Assembly (NCBI GenBank): GCA_963682175.1
Contig: OY821771.1
Span: forward strand, 41,126,201-41,190,200
Length of the DNA: 64,000 nucleotides
From: Triglochin maritima
Lineage: Eukaryota > Streptophyta > Magnoliopsida > Alismatales > Juncaginaceae
Direction: 5' to 3'
A program made the position numbers and the translations under genes. Position 1 is the first letter of the stretch. Every line of letters begins with the position of its first letter. Under the pieces are notes generated by a model that was not told where the DNA came from, did not search any database, and worked only from the letters and a program-made list of their open reading frames with translations. Of this stretch, positions 62,146 through 64,000 are shown one piece after another.

Positions 62146-63506
62146 ATGTCTTCCTCCTCCACTCCTCCAACCCCGACCCCGACCTGCTCCCACTGGTGGC
62201 ACCTCCCGGTCTACCTCGCCGCGGCCATCGCCCTCTTTGCCGCCGCCTTCTCAACCCCACCCCCACCCCAAACCGTCCTCGCCCTCCGCCGCGCCGGCTT
62301 CCACCACGCCGCCACACTCCCTCCCTTCCCCACCCCATACACTCTCCTCGCTGTCCCCGACCCCTTCCCTTCCAACCTCCCCCTCCTCCCCCTCTACCTC
62401 CCCTTCCGCGCCCTCCTCTCCAAGCCCAACCGCTCCCGCCTCCTCCACCCCACCCTCACCAAATCCCACGGCCCAGACCCGATTCTCCGATTCAACGGCG
62501 TGAGGATCACCCACCCCGATCTCTTCCTCGACGGCTCCCACGCCAGCCACGGCCTCGAGGGCCCGGTTAGTGTAAGATCCGATGGCCCGAGTTGGGAGAG
62601 GGTTATTCAGGTTCTCGGGTCGAGGGGGTTTACGTCCTTCGCCGTCGGGCTTACGGCTGTAGTCGGGTCTTTGCCCGAGCGGAATGGGTCCGTCACAGTG
62701 TTCGCGCCTAGAGGGGAGGGATTTAGTAAACACGTGGCGGAATCGGGGCCGTTGCTTGAGAAAGCCGTTGGGAGGCATCTGGTAGTTGGGGTGTTTATTA
62801 TGTACGAGGATCTGAAGGGGATGAGGGTTGGAGAGAGGATTGGGCAGGGGGATGAGGGTTGGAGAGAGGATTGGGTATGGGTGCACATGGGTTGGGTTCA
62901 ACCCGAAACCCAACTCGAACCCGACTGGTCGGGTTGGGGAGGGGTTCAGGTCGGGTCGGGTTGGGAAAATAAAAACCCGAATTTTCGGGTCGGGTTCGGG
63001 TTGAGGGGGTCGGGTTAACCTAACCCAACCCGAACCCGATTTTTTATTTTTTTTTAATTTTTTTTAATTTTTTCCCAAATAAACCGGTCGACCGAACATC
63101 ACTCGGTCGACCGTTTCCAACCCGAAAATTTCGGGTTTTCAAGCCACCGGTCGACCGTTTAAGCACCGGTCGACCGAACCCGACCAAGTTTGGGAGAAAA
63201 TTTCCGAATTCGGGTTCAACCCGATCCAACCCGACCCAACCCGAAAATTTTGGGTCGAGTTGGGTTGGGTTTTTTCCCAACCCGAAAATTTCGGGTTGGG
63301 TCGGGTTGAGGCCCAAACCCGACCCAATCCGACCCATGTGCACCCCTAGGATTGGGGTTTTGGGCGGTGATGGGGAGATTAGGGTCACCGCGAGTGAGGG
63401 GAGTGGAGGTGTGGAGGTGACCGAACCGGATTTGGTGGTCGAGGACGGGTTCGTCGTGCATGAGGTTCGTGTGGCTCTTCCGGACGTGCGTCTGATTAAA
63501 GCCTGA
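62146..63506 (+). pseudogene. FAS1 (fasciclin-like) protein gene broken by a hAT MITE
   Basis: Encodes a cell-surface type protein with FAS1 adhesion domains, like the plant FLA19-21 group. The N-terminus has a Pro/Ser start and a signal-anchor (WWHLPVYLAAAIALFAAAFS). A first FAS1-like region follows (TVLALRRAGFHHAATLPPF, YTLLAVPDPFPSNLPLL), then a second with GSVTVFAPRGEGFSKHV and EKAVGRHLVVGVF. Coding runs to 62844 (MRVGERIG), where a 31-bp duplication (62845-62875) and the 473-bp MITE (62876-63348) intervene. The end resumes at 63357 (VLGGDGEIRV ... FVVHEVRVALPDVRLIKA, stop 63504-63506). Leaving out both insertions gives an open frame of 282 residues. As it stands, reading runs into the MITE and stops at 63018. 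No introns are needed. Confidence 0.8.
62876..63348. mobile_element. hAT-type MITE, 473 bp, inserted in the FAS1 gene
   Basis: Inverted termini TATGGGTGCACATGGGT (left) and TAGGGGTGCACATGGGT (right, read inward), flanked by an 8-bp duplication GGATTGGG at 62868-62875 and 63349-63356. The interior is rich in CGGGTTGGG/CCCAACCCG arms that could form long hairpins. It also contains four perfect CGGTCGACCG palindromes starting at 63085, 63104, 63148 and 63167 (pairs 19 bp apart, 63-bp period). Confidence 0.9.
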
Positions 63507-63888
63507 TTGGGATTTGTTTGGTGCTCCAGATTGTGTTGTTTCCTCTCTTTTTTGTTGATTCTCTGTGTTTTCCTTTCGGTCGAGTTTGATTTCTTTTTCT
63601 CTCTATAATAAAAAATAGAGAATTGTAGTATTGTAGATCAGGTTTAGTATACTGAATTGCTAAACATCGTCCCAAAATTACTTAAATCGCCCCTTGAAAC
63701 TACCATTTTGCCCTTCTGTCATTTCTACTGTTATAACGCGACATTTTACCCTACTATCAAACATATCTCTTCATCTTTCTCTTATAATCATAAAAAATAA
63801 TGTTTTGAAGGTCAGTAATGAGCCAACGGACGCCCCAGTGTACTCGAATCTGGTAAAATATCTAACATCTTTTTAATAAAAAAATAAT
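63507..63888. other. 3' flank of the FAS1 gene
   Basis: AT-rich sequence after the original stop codon. No gene was recognised. Confidence 0.4.
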
Positions 63889-64000
63889 AAAAAATTACGG
63901 GCGTCCTAAGGAGCCGCCCCCACGTAGGAGGGGGCGTCTGGGTAAGATGTCTCCCCCATAGGGGAGGCGTTTTACCCAGACGCCCCGCCCATGGGACAGG
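63889..64000. repeat. GC-rich repeat end, cut by the window edge
   Basis: Sharp change from AT-rich DNA to GGGCGTCC...GGGCGTCTGGG...CCCAGACGCCCC, with short inverted arms. It resembles the patch at 41826-41885 and is probably the terminus of a DNA transposon continuing beyond the window. Confidence 0.4.

Noticed and set aside
62251..62913. 220-codon minus-strand frame opposite the FAS1 gene
   Set aside because: Antisense shadow of biased C-rich codons; the plus strand has a signal-anchor and FAS1 motifs.

Overview
This window is nuclear DNA of a flowering plant, most likely a eudicot. The signs are spliced genes with GT-AG introns, plant-specific families (DUF247, type-A G-protein gamma subunit, plasma-membrane ACA Ca2+-ATPase, FAS1 proteins) and plant-type transposons of nearly every class. 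The species cannot be told from the sequence. Most of the window is mobile DNA in several nested layers.

Layout. 0-5.6 kb: a 239-bp hAT MITE, a decayed DUF247 gene and a Tourist-like (PIF/Harbinger) MITE. 5.57-22.9 kb: a solo LTR, then a tandem Ty3/gypsy array (LTR-internal-LTR-internal-LTR, exact 6,588-bp period, two intact 1,495-codon reading frames, tRNA-iMet primer sites), bounded by one 5-bp duplication. 22.9-26.2 kb: a small membrane-protein gene split by another solo LTR of the same family. 28.4-31.8 kb: a decayed PIF/Harbinger element with divergent transposase and ORF1 remnants plus an abutting MITE. 32.7-38.7 kb: a short tandem repeat, an intact hypothetical single-exon gene, and an inverted, truncated relative of that gene framed by Harbinger-type ends. 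39.5-41.2 kb: a four-exon G-gamma gene whose exons are mostly too short to show as open frames. 42.5-49.6 kb: mixed repeats (a solo LTR of a different family, a tRNA-derived SINE, a Ty1/copia fragment, repeated motif arrays). 50.7-53.9 kb: a broken Mutator-like transposase. 54.6-59.1 kb: a three-exon ACA12/13-type Ca2+-ATPase that looks functional. 59.9-61.8 kb: another solo LTR. 62.1-63.5 kb: a FAS1 gene broken by a hAT MITE with an 8-bp target duplication.

Host genes that look intact are few: the Ca2+-ATPase, the G-gamma subunit and the hypothetical gene at 35.8-36.9 kb. The first two are both plasma-membrane signalling components, but nothing in the sequence links them functionally.

The most unusual feature is an ordered array of the palindrome CGGTCGACCG. 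In the Ty3 LTR, 19 copies (perfect or one to two bases off) lie mostly in pairs about 22 bp apart, with pairs repeating about every 63-79 bp. The same palindrome, paired at 18-24 bp (most often 19) and with pair periods near 63 bp, recurs in at least three other, apparently unrelated repeats, including a hAT-type element. That suggests a shared binding-site or structural module that has been acquired by, or is selected in, several transposon families.
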